A DNA stretch of 32,620 bases, taken from NCBI GenBank assembly GCA_021286895.1, contig JAJTBN010000010.1, positions 1 to 32,620 on the forward strand. The letters run 5' to 3'. The position numbers and the translations under genes are program-made. This document shows, piece by piece, positions 24,770 through 32,620 of the stretch; within the stretch, counting starts at the first letter, position 1, and each line of letters starts with the position of its first letter. The notes under the pieces were generated by a model that ran no database searches, was not told the DNA's origin, and saw only the letters and a list, made by a program, of their open reading frames with translations. Source of the DNA: Bacteroidota bacterium (GTDB taxonomy: Bacteria; Bacteroidota; Ignavibacteria; Tepidaquicellales; Tepidaquicellaceae).

Positions 24770-26197
24770 ATGAACGTGAACTTAAAATTCATATGTAACA
24801 ACGAATACGTGGAAACGGATATCAACCCGTCGGTGACGGTGCTCGATTTTCTTCGTATGCACAAGCGGCTGACGGGAACGAAAGAGGGCTGCAGGGAAGG
24901 CGACTGCGGCGCCTGCTCTGTCCTTGTCGGCGAAATGGCGGGCAATTTTGTTCAGTACAAATCGGTCAATTCATGCCTTCTGCCCGTTTCGGAAATTAAC
25001 GGAAAGCATCTCGTATCGGTAGAAGGGCTTAACGTAAACGGGCTTACGCCTTTTCAGGAAGCCCTTGTCAAAGAAAGCGGCACGCAGTGCGGCTTCTGCA
25101 CCCCGGGATTTGTCGTATCATATACGGCGTTTCTTCTCACGACCGAATCGTACGATTCCGAAACCGCGAAGGTTTATCTTACGGGAAACCTTTGCCGGTG
25201 CACCGGGCATTACAGGATAATATCCTCTGCGGAGAAAGTACTCGCTCTTTTTAAAGAAAGAACGGTTACGAATTTCACCGAGCGGATTGACCTGCTTATA
25301 AGCCTCGGCCTCCTTCCCGAATATTTCCGCGATATTCCCTCCCGTCTCGCCGCGATAAAGCGCGAGCACAGGGCGGCGGAAAACCCGCAGGATACTGTCT
25401 TTGTTTCGGGCGGCACAGATTTATTCGTACAGCAGGGACACGAACTTCTCGATAAGAACGTCGTCTTTCTCTCGGGCATTCTTAAAGGCGAAAAAATATG
25501 GATTGAAGGAACAGACCTTTTCCTTAACGCTTCGGCGACTGTCAGCGACCTGGAGAACTCTTCCATTATCAGAAAAATATTTCCCGAATTCAAAAACATC
25601 GCTTCGCTTTTCGGCTCGATGCAGATTCGAAACCGCGCCACGCTTGGGGGAAACATAAACAACGCATCTCCGATAGGCGACATGTCGGTTTTTCTCCTAT
25701 CGCTCAACGCGAAAGTCTTTCTTTCAAACGGCAAGACGACCAGAAGCGTTTTTCTGAAGGATTATTTCAAAGATTATAAAGTTCTCGACAGGAACAGGGA
25801 TGAGTATATGCAGAAAATAGGAATACGCCTGCCGTCGGGAAATTATAAATTCAGTTACGAAAAAGTAAGCAAGCGCACTTATCTCGATATAGCAAGCGTG
25901 AACACCTCGATTCTTCTCGGATACAACGGCAGAGCCATAACCTACGCATATTTATCCGCCGGCGGCGTCGCGCCGGTGCCTTTATATCTGAAAAACTCTT
26001 CCGAATTTCTCAAAGAAAAAGAAGTGACCGCCGCATTAATGAACGGCCTCGCCGAAACAGCCGCGGCGGAAATAAAGCCGATAAGCGACGTGAGAGGTTC
26101 GGCGGAATACAAGACACTATTGCTGAAACAATTAATAAAAGCGCATTTTCTCAGGATGTTCCCCGAAATATTCAAACCGGAGGACGCGCTATGTTAA
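24770..26197 (+). CDS. xdhA: Xanthine dehydrogenase small subunit (2Fe-2S and FAD domains)
   Basis: This subunit passes electrons from the molybdenum site through two 2Fe-2S clusters to FAD. It has 475 residues. The N-terminal ferredoxin domain has C41, C46, C49 and C69, and the second cluster domain C107, C110, C142 and C144 (CGFC...CRC). The FAD domain has VSGGTDLFVQQG (first FAD loop) and NRATLGGNINNASPIGD (second). The C-terminal part is the usual CO-dehydrogenase flavoprotein C-domain. Length equals R. capsulatus XdhA-type subunits. It overlaps the start of xdhB by 7 bp; a GGAGG site for xdhB lies inside its end. Confidence 0.96.
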   Translation: MNVNLKFICNNEYVETDINPSVTVLDFLRMHKRLTGTKEGCREGDCGACSVLVGEMAGNFVQYKSVNSCLLPVSEINGKHLVSVEGLNVNGLTPFQEALVKESGTQCGFCTPGFVVSYTAFLLTTESYDSETAKVYLTGNLCRCTGHYRIISSAEKVLALFKERTVTNFTERIDLLISLGLLPEYFRDIPSRLAAIKREHRAAENPQDTVFVSGGTDLFVQQGHELLDKNVVFLSGILKGEKIWIEGTDLFLNASATVSDLENSSIIRKIFPEFKNIASLFGSMQIRNRATLGGNINNASPIGDMSVFLLSLNAKVFLSNGKTTRSVFLKDYFKDYKVLDRNRDEYMQKIGIRLPSGNYKFSYEKVSKRTYLDIASVNTSILLGYNGRAITYAYLSAGGVAPVPLYLKNSSEFLKEKEVTAALMNGLAETAAAEIKPISDVRGSAEYKTLLLKQLIKAHFLRMFPEIFKPEDALC

Positions 26198-28452
26198 ACT
26201 ACGACTCAATACGACACGTAAGAGGCGAATCGATATTTCTCGACGATTACGGCGCGCCGCAGGGCACGCTGTTCGGAGCGGTTTTTTACTCGCCCTCGGC
26301 GCACGGGAAAATCAAATCGCTGGATATTTCCGGGGCGGTAAAACATCCCGGCGTCCGGGCAGTGCTTACCGCGAATGACATCCCCGGCGAAAACCAGATA
26401 GGCGGAATAATTCAGGACGAAAAACTCCTTGCCGATACGGAAGTAGAATTCATCGGCGAACCCGTCGCTTTTGTTGTAGCCGAAAGTTTTCTCACTGCAA
26501 GAAAAGCGGCGAAGAAAATTAAAATAGAAATTGAAAAACTCGAAGTTATAACAAACCCGAAGACCGCCTGCGAAAAAGGCAGGCTGATTATGGACCCGCG
26601 CACATATTCGTGCGGGAATCCGGAAGAAGCGTGGAGCAAATGCGGCCTCGTTTTCGAGGGCACTGTTGAATCGGGAGGGCAGGAACATCTTTATCTTGAA
26701 ACCCAGTCTTCTCTCGCGATACCTATTGAAGGCGGAAGCATAAAGATAATCTCGTCGACGCAGAATCCGACCGCTATTCAGAGAACAGCGGCAAAAGTTC
26801 TCGGCATGACGGACAATCATTTTGAATGCGAAGCCATGCGGCTTGGCGGCGGTTTCGGAGGCAAAGAGGATCAGGCGACGGCATGGGCTGTACTCGCGGC
26901 GCTCGGATGCAAAGTAACAGGCAAACCCGTCAAAGTCGTACTAAGCAGGCAGGAAGACATGAGGCTTACGGGCAAGCGTCATCCTTACATCTCCGATTAT
27001 AAAATCGGATTCTCAAAAGAAGGCAAGATTCTCGCTTATGAAGTTTCTTTCTACCAGAACGCGGGAGCGGCTGCAGACCTTTCCCCTGCGATACTCGACA
27101 GGACTCTCGCGCACTGTACGGGAAGTTATTTCATACCGAACGTAAAAGCGACAGGTTATTCGTGCAAGACAAACCTGCCCCCGAACACCGCGTTCAGGGG
27201 ATTCGGCGGACCGCAGGGAATGTTCGTGCTCGAAGCGGCTATTCACAAAGCAGCCGAAAAACTTAACGTGCTTCCTTACGAATTGCAGGAAAAAAACCTT
27301 ATCAGGGAAGGAGAGGAATTTCCTTACGGCCAGAAAACCGAATTCTGCAAAGCGGAAGCATGCTGGAACGAAGCGAAGTCAAAATTTAATTTCGAATCCG
27401 TTAAAATCGAAGTCGATAAATTCAACGCGAACAGCAAACTTTTCAAGAAGGGGTTCGCTGTAATGCCTATCTGTTTCGGCATTTCTTTTACCAACACGAT
27501 GCTGAATCAGGCAAGTTCTCTCGTGCATGTTTACGCCGACGGAAGCGTCAGTGTCAGTACGGGCGCGGTGGAGATGGGACAGGGCGTCAACATGAAAATA
27601 CGGCAGGTGGCGGCGGCGATATTCGGAATCAGCACGGACAGAATAAGAAGCGAATTCACAAACACGACAAGAAACGCCAATACATCCGCGACCGCGGCAA
27701 GCAGCGGCGCCGACATGAACGGCAACGCCACAAGAATCGCCTGCGAAGAAATCGCGGAACGACTTAAGAAATTCTACATCAGCGCGAATAAACTTGACGA
27801 AAGAACTGTAATAACTTTTGAAAACGGTTTCGTGTACACAAACGGAAAAAAAACGGATACGTCTTGGGAACAGATTGTAATAAGCGCGTATAAGAGCAGG
27901 ATAGACCTGTCCTCGCACGGTTTTTACGCCACGCCTAAAATTCATTTCGACCCTGCCGCGAATAAAGGCAGGCCTTTCGCTTACCATGTTTACGGAACCG
28001 CGGTTATTACAGCGACGCTCGACTGCATCAGAGGAACGTATGAATTCGACAGCGTGAATATCGTTCACGATTTCGGGAAGAGCATTAACCCGGTAATTGA
28101 CAGGAGCCAGGCGGAAGGCGCGCTAATGCAGGGTATCGGCTGGCTTACTCTGGAAGAAATTATATTCAATGAGCAGGGGCGTCTCACCACCGACACTCTT
28201 TCGGCTTACAAAGTGCCCGATATCGGTTTCACTCCGAAGAAAATAGAAATTGAGTTTCTCGAAAACAAAGACGTCAACGCTGGAGTATTCAACTCAAAGG
28301 CAATCGGCGAACCGCCTTTCATGTACGGAATAGCGGCTTACTTTGCCCTCGTAAACGCCGTCAAAGCCGCGAACGGAAACCGCGAAGTAAGCATAAACGC
28401 TCCGATGACGCCTGAAAAAGCGTTCATGAACATATACGGAGAAAAGAAATGA
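26191..28452 (+). CDS. xdhB: Xanthine dehydrogenase large subunit (molybdopterin-binding)
   Basis: The molybdenum subunit hydroxylates purines, typically hypoxanthine to xanthine to urate. It has 753 residues. Molybdopterin motifs are GGGFGGKE, AFRGFGGPQG, EMGQGVNMKIRQVAAA and QAEGALMQGIGW. The residues that define purine binding in XDH are kept: E226 (bovine E802), R304 (R880), both 78 residues apart as in the bovine enzyme, and the base-catalyst E707 in AIGEPPF (E1261). This supports a purine substrate over an aldehyde. A good GGAGG lies 7 bases before the ATG. The stop overlaps xdhC by 4 bp. Confidence 0.95.
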   Translation: MLNYDSIRHVRGESIFLDDYGAPQGTLFGAVFYSPSAHGKIKSLDISGAVKHPGVRAVLTANDIPGENQIGGIIQDEKLLADTEVEFIGEPVAFVVAESFLTARKAAKKIKIEIEKLEVITNPKTACEKGRLIMDPRTYSCGNPEEAWSKCGLVFEGTVESGGQEHLYLETQSSLAIPIEGGSIKIISSTQNPTAIQRTAAKVLGMTDNHFECEAMRLGGGFGGKEDQATAWAVLAALGCKVTGKPVKVVLSRQEDMRLTGKRHPYISDYKIGFSKEGKILAYEVSFYQNAGAAADLSPAILDRTLAHCTGSYFIPNVKATGYSCKTNLPPNTAFRGFGGPQGMFVLEAAIHKAAEKLNVLPYELQEKNLIREGEEFPYGQKTEFCKAEACWNEAKSKFNFESVKIEVDKFNANSKLFKKGFAVMPICFGISFTNTMLNQASSLVHVYADGSVSVSTGAVEMGQGVNMKIRQVAAAIFGISTDRIRSEFTNTTRNANTSATAASSGADMNGNATRIACEEIAERLKKFYISANKLDERTVITFENGFVYTNGKKTDTSWEQIVISAYKSRIDLSSHGFYATPKIHFDPAANKGRPFAYHVYGTAVITATLDCIRGTYEFDSVNIVHDFGKSINPVIDRSQAEGALMQGIGWLTLEEIIFNEQGRLTTDTLSAYKVPDIGFTPKKIEIEFLENKDVNAGVFNSKAIGEPPFMYGIAAYFALVNAVKAANGNREVSINAPMTPEKAFMNIYGEKK

Positions 28453-29405
28453 CGGAACTCGAACTCTGGAAATACGCGAAGAGCGTGATTGATAATGGCA
28501 GCCCGCTTATGATGACCGTGGTTCTTGACGCGCGTGAGTCCACGCCCGGCAAGCAGGGCTTCAAGATGGTAACAGGACTGAACGGCGAAATAAACGGCAG
28601 TGTGGGCGGCGGGAAGATGGAATACGACGTGATACAGGAATCGGTCGAATCGCTGAAAGCAGGCGCGGGAAAAAATTATTTCAAATACTACAATCATTAC
28701 GGCGACAAGCCGGGCAGCACGGGCATGATATGCAGCGGCTCGCAAATAATAGGCTACCTGCGCCTCGGAAAAGACGACGCTGAAACTGTCGCAAAAGTCG
28801 TTAACGCGATAGAAAAAAATACAGGCGGCATTTTTTCCGCGGACGCGAACGGAATAGGGTTCTCGGAATTAAACGGCAGGACGAAGAAATTCGGGTTTGA
28901 CGAAGAGGAGTGGGCTTATTCCGAAGTTATAGGCATTAAAGAGCGTGTATATATTTTCGGAGGCGGGCACGTAGGTCTTTCGGTATCAGAAATAATGTCG
29001 TTCCTCGATTTTCACGTCATAGTAATAGAAAAACGAAAAGATATTTTCACGCTTATAAACAATTGCCATGCGAATGAAATCATCAACGAGGATTTTGTGG
29101 ATTACTCGGATAAAATCATCGAGGACGATTTCAGTTATGTCATAATCGTTACCCCGAGCCATTTTCACGACGAGGATGTCCTGAGGGCGGTTATCGGCAA
29201 GAAGGTCCGGTACATAGGAATGATGGGAAGCAAGGCGAAGGTAAAATCTATTTTCAGGAATATGAAGAACGACGGCATAACTGAGGAGATGCTTGACGGC
29301 ATACATTCTCCTATCGGCCTGCCAATCGGCAGCAAGACTCCCGACGAAATTGCGGTGAGCATAGCCGCCGAAATAATAAAAATAAAAAACTCTGTGTTTT
29401 TTTAA
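28449..29405 (+). CDS. xdhC: XdhC molybdenum-cofactor chaperone
   Basis: XdhC binds molybdenum cofactor and helps its sulfuration and insertion into XdhB. The 318-residue protein has the XdhC/CoxI N-terminal domain (MTVVLDARESTPGKQGFKMV, GSVGGGKMEYDV, MICSGSQIIGYL) and a C-terminal Rossmann domain (YIFGGGHVGLSVSEIMSFLDFHVIVIEKR, then SPIGLPIGSKTPDEIAVSIAAEI). It overlaps xdhB by 4 bp and GGAG precedes the ATG, so it closes the operon. No urate or allantoin catabolic gene follows. Confidence 0.94.
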   Translation: MTELELWKYAKSVIDNGSPLMMTVVLDARESTPGKQGFKMVTGLNGEINGSVGGGKMEYDVIQESVESLKAGAGKNYFKYYNHYGDKPGSTGMICSGSQIIGYLRLGKDDAETVAKVVNAIEKNTGGIFSADANGIGFSELNGRTKKFGFDEEEWAYSEVIGIKERVYIFGGGHVGLSVSEIMSFLDFHVIVIEKRKDIFTLINNCHANEIINEDFVDYSDKIIEDDFSYVIIVTPSHFHDEDVLRAVIGKKVRYIGMMGSKAKVKSIFRNMKNDGITEEMLDGIHSPIGLPIGSKTPDEIAVSIAAEIIKIKNSVFF

Positions 29406-29443
29406 CCCATAAATAACTATTTTACGAATATAGTTAAAATTTT

Positions 29444-31324
29444 ATGACTATGAAAAAAACATTATTTGTTAACCTAATTTTGTTATTAGTTATGGCTGTC
29501 AGTGTACAGGCTCAGATGAAAAAAATCCCTCTGAAAGATTTTTTCAGAAACCCGGAAAAGACCGGATATCAGATATCGCCCGACGGAAAGCACGTATCGT
29601 ACCTCGCGCCGTGGGAGAACAGGCTGAACATATTCATTCAGAAAATCGGGAGCAAGGAGGCCGTAAGGGTTACTTCGGCCAAAGAAAGGGACATCGCCGG
29701 ATATTTCTGGAAAGGAAACGACCGGATTGTATTCCTTCAGGACAGCGGAGGCGACGAGAACTACAAACTATACTCCGTTGACAGGAACGGCAGTAATTCA
29801 AGGCTGCTCACGCCGGCAGAGAAAGTAAGGGCGGAAATCGTTGACGAACTTGAAGAGAACGAAAACGAAATGCTCATAACCCTCAACCAGCGCGACCCGA
29901 AGGTGTTTGACGTTTACAGGATAAATCTCGCGACGAACGAAATGAAAATGGTCGCGGAAAATCCCGGCAACGTCATGAACTGGGTAACGGACCATGACGG
30001 AAAGCTGCGTCTTGCTGTCGCGAGCGACGGGGTTAACAGCGTGCTGCTTTACAGGGAGAGCGAATCAGACAAGTTTAAAGAAGTGTTTTCAACAAACTTC
30101 AGAGACGAAGTCAGCCCGCTTTTCTTCACCTTCGACAACAAGTATATATACGCGCTTTCAAACCTGAACAGGGACAAACTCGCTGTTGTTAAATTCGACA
30201 TAGCCAACGGGAAGGAAATCGAAACGCTTTACGAAAATTCCGACGTTGACGTTTCCGGCATGAGTTATTCGAAGAAGAGAAAAGTCCTGACTGCGATTAG
30301 TTATGTGAAAGACAAGAGGGAACTGAAATTCCTCGACGAGACTGCCGAAAACCGCTACACAAAACTTAAGGATAAACTCGGCGCCTATGAAATCGTGATA
30401 ACGGGCACGAACAAGAACGAAGACAAGTTTCTTGTAAGGACATACAGCGACCGTTCGCTCGGAGCGTATTATTTCTACGACGAAAAGAGCGGCGACTTCT
30501 ACAAGATTACGGATGTAAGCCCGTGGATTAACGAAGACGACATGTGCGACATGAAGCCGGTTCAGTACACCTCGCGCGACGGACTGACGATACACGGATA
30601 TCTTACGCTTCCAAAAGACATCGACGCGAAGAGTCTGCCCGTCGTCATAAATCCTCACGGCGGTCCCTGGTACAGGGACAGCTGGGGATACAATCCGGAA
30701 GTGCAGTTCCTCGCAAACCGAGGATACGCGGTGCTTCAGATGAACTTCAGAGGCTCGACGGGTTACGGAAAAGTTTTCTGGGAAGCGTCGTTCAAGCAGT
30801 GGGGTTTGAAGATGCAGGATGATATTTCCGACGGCGTTGAATGGCTCGTTAAAAGCGGAATCGCCGACCCGAAGCGCGTAGCGATATACGGCGGCAGTTA
30901 CGGCGGTTACGCCACTCTCGCGGGCGTTACTTTCTCACCCGAACTTTACGCCTGCGCGGTCGACTATGTCGGTGTATCGAACATGTTCACGTTCCTGAAA
31001 ACGTTCCCTCCATACTGGGAGCCTTTCAGAAAAATGATGTATGAAATGGTAGGCGACCCCGAGAAGGACAGCGCGCTGTTTGTGCAGGTTTCACCGGTGT
31101 TTCATACTGATAAAATCAAAGCGCCGCTATTCGTAGCGCAGGGAAAGAACGACCCGCGCGTAAACATAAACGAATCCGATCAGATGGTCGAGGCGATGAG
31201 AAGCCGCGGACTCGAGGTCGAGTACATGGTAAAGGACAACGAAGGCCACGGGTTCAGGAATCAGGAGAACAGGTTTGATTTTTACGAAGCGATGGAAAAA
31301 TTTCTCGAAAAGCATTTGAAATAA
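29444..31324 (+). CDS. Exported S9 family serine peptidase (acylaminoacyl/dipeptidyl peptidase type)
   Basis: This periplasmic peptidase has 626 residues. A signal peptide (1-24, ending VQAQ) is followed by a beta-propeller region (about 40-370) and an alpha/beta-hydrolase domain (about 375-626). The catalytic triad is S485 in YGGSYGGYA, D570 in GKNDPRVNI and H602 in NEGHGF. The GRNP-like region NPHGGPWYRDSWGYNPEVQFL lies near 400. The ATG at 29444 is followed by a second ATG at 29450, and either could start. It lies 38 bp after xdhC, so it may have its own promoter, and it ends at an intrinsic terminator. Confidence 0.93.
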   Translation: MTMKKTLFVNLILLLVMAVSVQAQMKKIPLKDFFRNPEKTGYQISPDGKHVSYLAPWENRLNIFIQKIGSKEAVRVTSAKERDIAGYFWKGNDRIVFLQDSGGDENYKLYSVDRNGSNSRLLTPAEKVRAEIVDELEENENEMLITLNQRDPKVFDVYRINLATNEMKMVAENPGNVMNWVTDHDGKLRLAVASDGVNSVLLYRESESDKFKEVFSTNFRDEVSPLFFTFDNKYIYALSNLNRDKLAVVKFDIANGKEIETLYENSDVDVSGMSYSKKRKVLTAISYVKDKRELKFLDETAENRYTKLKDKLGAYEIVITGTNKNEDKFLVRTYSDRSLGAYYFYDEKSGDFYKITDVSPWINEDDMCDMKPVQYTSRDGLTIHGYLTLPKDIDAKSLPVVINPHGGPWYRDSWGYNPEVQFLANRGYAVLQMNFRGSTGYGKVFWEASFKQWGLKMQDDISDGVEWLVKSGIADPKRVAIYGGSYGGYATLAGVTFSPELYACAVDYVGVSNMFTFLKTFPPYWEPFRKMMYEMVGDPEKDSALFVQVSPVFHTDKIKAPLFVAQGKNDPRVNINESDQMVEAMRSRGLEVEYMVKDNEGHGFRNQENRFDFYEAMEKFLEKHLK

Positions 31325-31330
31325 AAATTC

Positions 31331-31355
31331 AGGGGAGCGCTCGCTCCCCTTTTTC
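31331..31355 (+). terminator. Intrinsic terminator after the S9 peptidase gene
   Basis: AGGGGAG and CTCCCCT pair around CGCTCG, followed by TTTTTC. It lies 7 bp after the stop at 31324. Confidence 0.9.
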
Positions 31356-31371
31356 ATAATAATTTACCAAA

Positions 31372-31977
31372 TTGAAACAGACTGCTATCATCATTCTGCC
31401 TGCGCTTTTTCTCGCGCTTTTATTTTCTTCATGCGCGAAAAAGACCGGCACGTCATCCGACAACAGGACAAAGGCGGCGCGCGACACAGTATGCGCCGTG
31501 ATTAAATACGATCTTTCCGGAATGGGAAGAGGAAGTATTACAATATCGAAATACGGACCTGATACACGCGTGGACCTTGAACGAAACAACGACGGTGAAA
31601 TAAGCAAAGAATCGAGATACATTTCGGACGGCTACGTGCATTTTTACGCGATGTCGCAGAGCGGACCGCGCCCCGTGAAGATGATAATTGTAAAGGACAA
31701 CAATTATCCTAAAGGCTTCGCGGCATTTACCGACGCGGGCGAATTTATACCGCGCATGATTAAAGGCGGCAGCGAGATAATCGCCGGACTCGTCTGCGAC
31801 ATATACACTGACCGGGCGGACGGCTCATCATTCAGCGTATTCGGCGGGCAGTACGTTCTCTCCGCAAGATTCGGCGGCAACGTAATCACGGCGGTATCGG
31901 CGGCAATCAACGCGCCCGTAGATTCAAACTACGTGAAAGTCCCCGCAACGCTGGAGTTTCAGGACATAACACAATAG
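31372..31977 (+). CDS. Hypothetical lipoprotein
   Basis: I do not recognise this 201-residue protein. It begins KQTAIIILPALFLALLFSSCAKK, a lipoprotein signal peptide with a lipobox-like FSSC and modified Cys, so it is predicted to be membrane-anchored by lipid. The rest is a soluble beta-rich domain (DTVCAVIKYDLSGMGRGSITIS, YISDGYVHFYAMSQSG, GGSEIIAGLVCDIYTD), suggestive of a DUF4412-like fold but too weak to assign. The only in-frame start is TTG 31372, after an in-frame stop at 31360. It follows the terminator of the peptidase gene, so it has its own promoter. Confidence 0.72.
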   Translation: MKQTAIIILPALFLALLFSSCAKKTGTSSDNRTKAARDTVCAVIKYDLSGMGRGSITISKYGPDTRVDLERNNDGEISKESRYISDGYVHFYAMSQSGPRPVKMIIVKDNNYPKGFAAFTDAGEFIPRMIKGGSEIIAGLVCDIYTDRADGSSFSVFGGQYVLSARFGGNVITAVSAAINAPVDSNYVKVPATLEFQDITQ

Positions 31978-32238
31978 TGCAAAATTCAAAATGCAAAGTG
32001 CAAAATCGCAATTTAAAATTAAAAGTTGTAGCGCGTGTGGTGTCAGAGCCTGTCCCGAGACCTCGGGATATTTACTGACACGCAGGCCGCAGGACTGCAG
32101 ATATTACGGAATGTACGGTCAGGCATCCTCCTGACCGTGCGTCATGTGGAAACACTTGACGCCACAGATATTACGATATCATTTTACATTTGAAACTGTA
32201 ATTTTACACTTTGCATTTTAAATTTTGAACTAGCGTGT
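31978..32238. mobile_element. MITE-like element with 27-base inverted ends
   Basis: The 27-base sequence at 31980-32006 (core AAAATGCAAAGTG) is matched by 25 of 27 bases in the inverse complement at 32201-32227. The 248 bp between the outer ends holds hairpins at 32040-32081, 32082-32098, 32116-32137 and 32139-32162 (one mismatch). No ORF is inside. The right end abuts a second hairpin cluster and the RHS remnant. No clear target-site duplication is visible, although TAGCGTGTGG-like words occur at 32029 and 32231. Confidence 0.7.
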
Positions 32239-32296
32239 GGCAGGCCGCAGGCCCGCAAAGAACTTGCGGCGCGTTACCAAGCTGGGGCTTGGTAAC
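32239..32296. repeat. Hairpin cluster abutting the RHS remnant
   Basis: Three hairpins lie end to end: GGCAGGCCGCAGGCCCGC (32239-32256), CCGCAA/TTGCGG (32253-32269) and GTTACCAAG/CTTGGTAAC (32273-32296). The last one touches the RHS coding remnant directly. Its design matches GGTTGCCACGCC/...GGTAACC at 6534-6559. Confidence 0.7.
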
Positions 32297-32300
32297 GAGA

Positions 32301-32620
32301 GAAATAGCTGTGTATCATAGTTATAATCTTGATCATTGGAACGTTTGGGGCGCTGATAATGTAGGAAAGATAAACGCGAACGGCGATAAGTTCTTTTACA
32401 TAAAGGACCACCTTTTCAAATTGTAAATTTAAAATTTCAAATTGTAAATTGTTTGAAAGGGGTTATCCCCTTGAAAACCGTACTTATCAGAGCGGTGACA
32501 TAGACTACAAATTCACCGGCAAACAGAGAGACGCTGAAACCGGTTACGACTACTTCGGTGCCAGGTATTATGACGCGAGGATTGGAAGATGGGGAGGCGT
32601 TGAACCGTTGCTTGAGAAGT
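32301..32620 (+). pseudogene. Broken RHS-repeat / RHS core protein remnant
   Basis: Two pieces of an RHS-repeat-associated core are visible. The first (32301-32414) reads EIAVYHSYNLDHWNVWGADN and later FFYIKDHL, typical of the RHS C-terminal core. It stops at TAA 32424. About 20-25 residues that normally follow KDHL (the GSIR... part) are missing. The second piece (32455-32620, cut by the window end), in another frame, reads ERGYPLENRTYQSGD, then YKFTGKQRDAETGYDYFGAR and YYDARIGRWGGVEPL. Between them are two 21-base copies of a TTCAAATTGTAAATT word. The window's end prevents judging the rest of the gene. Confidence 0.75.

Noticed and set aside
32235-32300. N-terminal part of a 63-codon ORF leading into the RHS remnant
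   Set aside because: These codons come from the hairpin cluster; only the part from about 32301 resembles RHS protein.

Overview
The window looks like a chromosome segment from the Bacteroidota/Chlorobi group, most like an Ignavibacteria-type lineage. Two secreted proteins end in the 'NYPNPFNP' type IX secretion sorting domain. Many genes lack a clear Shine-Dalgarno site, and the gaps are full of AT-rich and hairpin repeats. The lineage is inferred from style, not from a marker phylogeny. I saw no rRNA, tRNA, CRISPR array or intact transposase.

Layout. 1-1281: repeats, a DUF4870 membrane protein and REP-like hairpins. 1282-4110 (-): two T9SS-exported proteins, one thioredoxin/Omp28-like and one Asp-box beta-propeller. 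4464-6189 (-): recA then recX, with a terminator-like hairpin between them. 6190-6706: an array of different short hairpins. 6707-10475 (-): a tight run of 5'-nucleotidase, YggX, SpoIIE-type phosphatase and purE. 10641-12236 (+): a membrane-anchored unknown protein with an HExRH motif. 12439-16565 (-): ferritin, then pgi and a HEAT-repeat/cyclophilin fusion. 16746-20744: a sodium:solute symporter (+), then tatA and a GT-C/TPR membrane protein (-). 21145-23012 (+): an ABC transporter pair whose ATPase lacks a normal start codon. 23013-23793: a gene-free stretch. 23794-29405 (+): a Tat-exported glycosylasparaginase-type hydrolase, then xdhA, xdhB and xdhC. 29444-31977 (+): an S9 peptidase and a lipoprotein. 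31978-32620: a MITE-like element and a broken RHS gene.

The genes are mostly housekeeping and accessory metabolism: recombination and repair, purine synthesis (purE) and breakdown (xdhABC), iron and oxidative stress (ferritin, YggX), sugar phosphate metabolism, and export by Sec, Tat and T9SS. The xdh large subunit keeps the residues expected for purine substrates, and XdhC would mature its molybdenum cofactor. TatA could serve the Tat substrate encoded nearby.

The most unusual signal is in the gene-free stretch 23013-23793. On the minus strand there is a near-consensus sigma-54 promoter (GG-N10-GC). Two identical palindromic enhancer-like sites lie about 130 bp upstream of it. Downstream there is no credible ORF, but there is a long-range pairing stem and a strong intrinsic terminator. 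Together these predict an orphan, enhancer-regulated RNA of about 190 nt. Other points of note are the HExRH protein, the ABC ATPase start, and several dispersed MITE-like and hairpin families.
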